DNA of 64,000 nucleotides from Sphingomonas ginsenosidimutans. GTDB taxonomy: Bacteria > Pseudomonadota > Alphaproteobacteria > Sphingomonadales > Sphingomonadaceae. The stretch covers positions 1 through 64,000 of the forward strand of contig NZ_NWVD01000004.1 of the NCBI RefSeq assembly GCF_002374835.1, written 5' to 3'. A program made the position numbers and the translations under genes. The notes beneath the pieces are model-generated. The model ran no database searches. It was not told where the DNA came from and was given only the letters and a program-made list of their open reading frames with translations. This document shows positions 63,252 to 64,000 of the stretch, in pieces. How positions within the stretch are numbered: the stretch's first letter is position 1; each line of letters begins with the position of its first letter.

Positions 63252-64000
63252 ATGGGCGGCCCGCGCCTCTATACGATCCCGGCGCATCGCGCATTCGCCG
63301 ATGCGCTGGCCGGGGGGCTGATCCGCCGGTTCGGCGGCGATCGCATGGCGCTGGCGCGCGGCATCGTGCTGGTTCCGAACAATCGCGGTGCGCTGGCGGT
63401 GAACGAGGCGTTCGTGCGCGCCAGCGGCGGCGCGCTGCTGCTGCCGCGGATCGTCGCGGTGGGGGGCGAGGATCTGGAGGCGGCGGTGGGGGCGGCGCTG
63501 GACCCCGCCGATGCGGTGCCGCCGCTACCGCCGGCGATCGACCCGCTGCAACGCCGCATGATCCTGGCGCGGCTGGTCGAGGAGGAACGTGCGGGCGCGG
63601 GCCGCCCGGTCGATGCGGCGGAGGCGGTGCGGCTGGCGGGCGAGCTGGCGCGCACGATGGACCAGTTGATCGTCGAGGGGATCGACCCGCGCCGGCTGGC
63701 GGAGATCGACCCGGGAGAAGGGCTGTCGGCGCATTGGGAAACCGCGCTGCGGCTGTTCCGCATCGTGCTGGACCGCTGGCCCGCCGAGCGTGCGGCGCTG
63801 GGACGGATCGACGCGGCGGAGCGGCGCGTGACGCTGCTGGACCGGCAGGCGGAGCGCTGGCGGCAGGCGGCGCCGGCGGGCTTCGTGTGCGCCGCCGGGG
63901 TGACCGATCCGGCGCCGGCGGTGGCGCGGCTGCTGCGCACGGTCGCCGACCTGCCGCAGGGGATGGTGGTGTTCGCGGACCTGGACCTGTCGCTGCCCGA
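63252..64000 (+). CDS. addB: Double-strand break repair protein AddB, N-terminal part (runs off the window)
   Basis: The reading frame from ATG 63252 stays open to the window edge and gives about 249 residues of a longer protein. It begins GPRLYTIPAHRAFADALAGG, then GIVLVPNNRGALAVNEAFVR (in AddB the Walker-A-like/inactive helicase start) and RLAGELARTMDQLIVEGI. This matches the start of alphaproteobacterial AddB, partner of the AddA helicase-nuclease in end resection. The position after murU supports it. Domain content beyond the edge is unseen. Confidence 0.85.
   Translation, partial: MGGPRLYTIPAHRAFADALAGGLIRRFGGDRMALARGIVLVPNNRGALAVNEAFVRASGGALLLPRIVAVGGEDLEAAVGAALDPADAVPPLPPAIDPLQRRMILARLVEEERAGAGRPVDAAEAVRLAGELARTMDQLIVEGIDPRRLAEIDPGEGLSAHWETALRLFRIVLDRWPAERAALGRIDAAERRVTLLDRQAERWRQAAPAGFVCAAGVTDPAPAVARLLRTVADLPQGMVVFADLDLSLP

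Overview
The window reads as a high-GC alphaproteobacterial chromosome, most probably Sphingomonas or a close relative. The grounds are the gene families and their order: a DivL-type kinase with a tyrosine in its H-box heading a tsaE-amgK-murU-addB run, LOV and HWE-type histidine kinases, a GGAAC-N17-CGTT (EcfG-type) promoter, large TonB-dependent receptors, exported S10 and S9 peptidases, and an ECF/RskA pair beside exported ferritin-like proteins. This assignment is inference from family content; no search was run.

Left part (1-22.8 kb) looks accessory. It opens with decayed IS66 and IS5 pieces (1-590) and closes with a decayed IS6-type tail (22742-22843). Inside are an ECF sigma/anti-sigma pair (minus) divergent from two tandem ferritin-like secreted proteins and a small outer-membrane barrel (2.2-5.2 kb). 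Next comes a region apparently devoted to peptide and amino-acid use (5.5-22.7 kb): an M61-type metallopeptidase, an Lrp/AsnC regulator divergent from an ornithine-cyclodeaminase-family enzyme and an exported amidohydrolase, three exported S10 serine carboxypeptidases, a Tat-exported class V PLP enzyme, a TonB-dependent receptor, a class I/II aminotransferase and an APC permease. The order suggests uptake across the outer membrane, trimming in the periplasm, import, and deamination or transamination. The substrate is unknown.

Middle part (23.1-34.9 kb) holds an orphan FixJ-type regulator and a complete minus-strand chemotaxis operon: STAS, cheY, cheA, cheW, a poly-HAMP soluble receptor, a membrane receptor, cheW, cheR, cheB and a 566-residue coiled-coil protein of unknown role. 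Next (35.5-40.1 kb) come purU and a light/stress signalling cluster: a LOV hybrid kinase behind an EcfG-type promoter, a LOV-PAS-HWE kinase and a single-domain response regulator, reminiscent of LovK/LovR.

Right part (40-64 kb) is mostly housekeeping: a thioredoxin-reductase-like protein, a VapBC toxin-antitoxin pair overlapping trmD-rplS, a DPP-IV-type peptidase, asd, a MarR-EmrA-EmrB-like efflux operon, an alpha/beta hydrolase, a histone-H1-like stress protein, amn, a peroxiredoxin, yqgE, ahcY with a conspicuous palindrome and structured leader, a second large TonB-dependent receptor, and the divL-tsaE-amgK-murU-addB cluster, cut off at the right edge.

Most gene starts were chosen from Shine-Dalgarno matches, overlap with the previous stop, and family length. 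Hairpins and operators were found by eye and not folded or scored.
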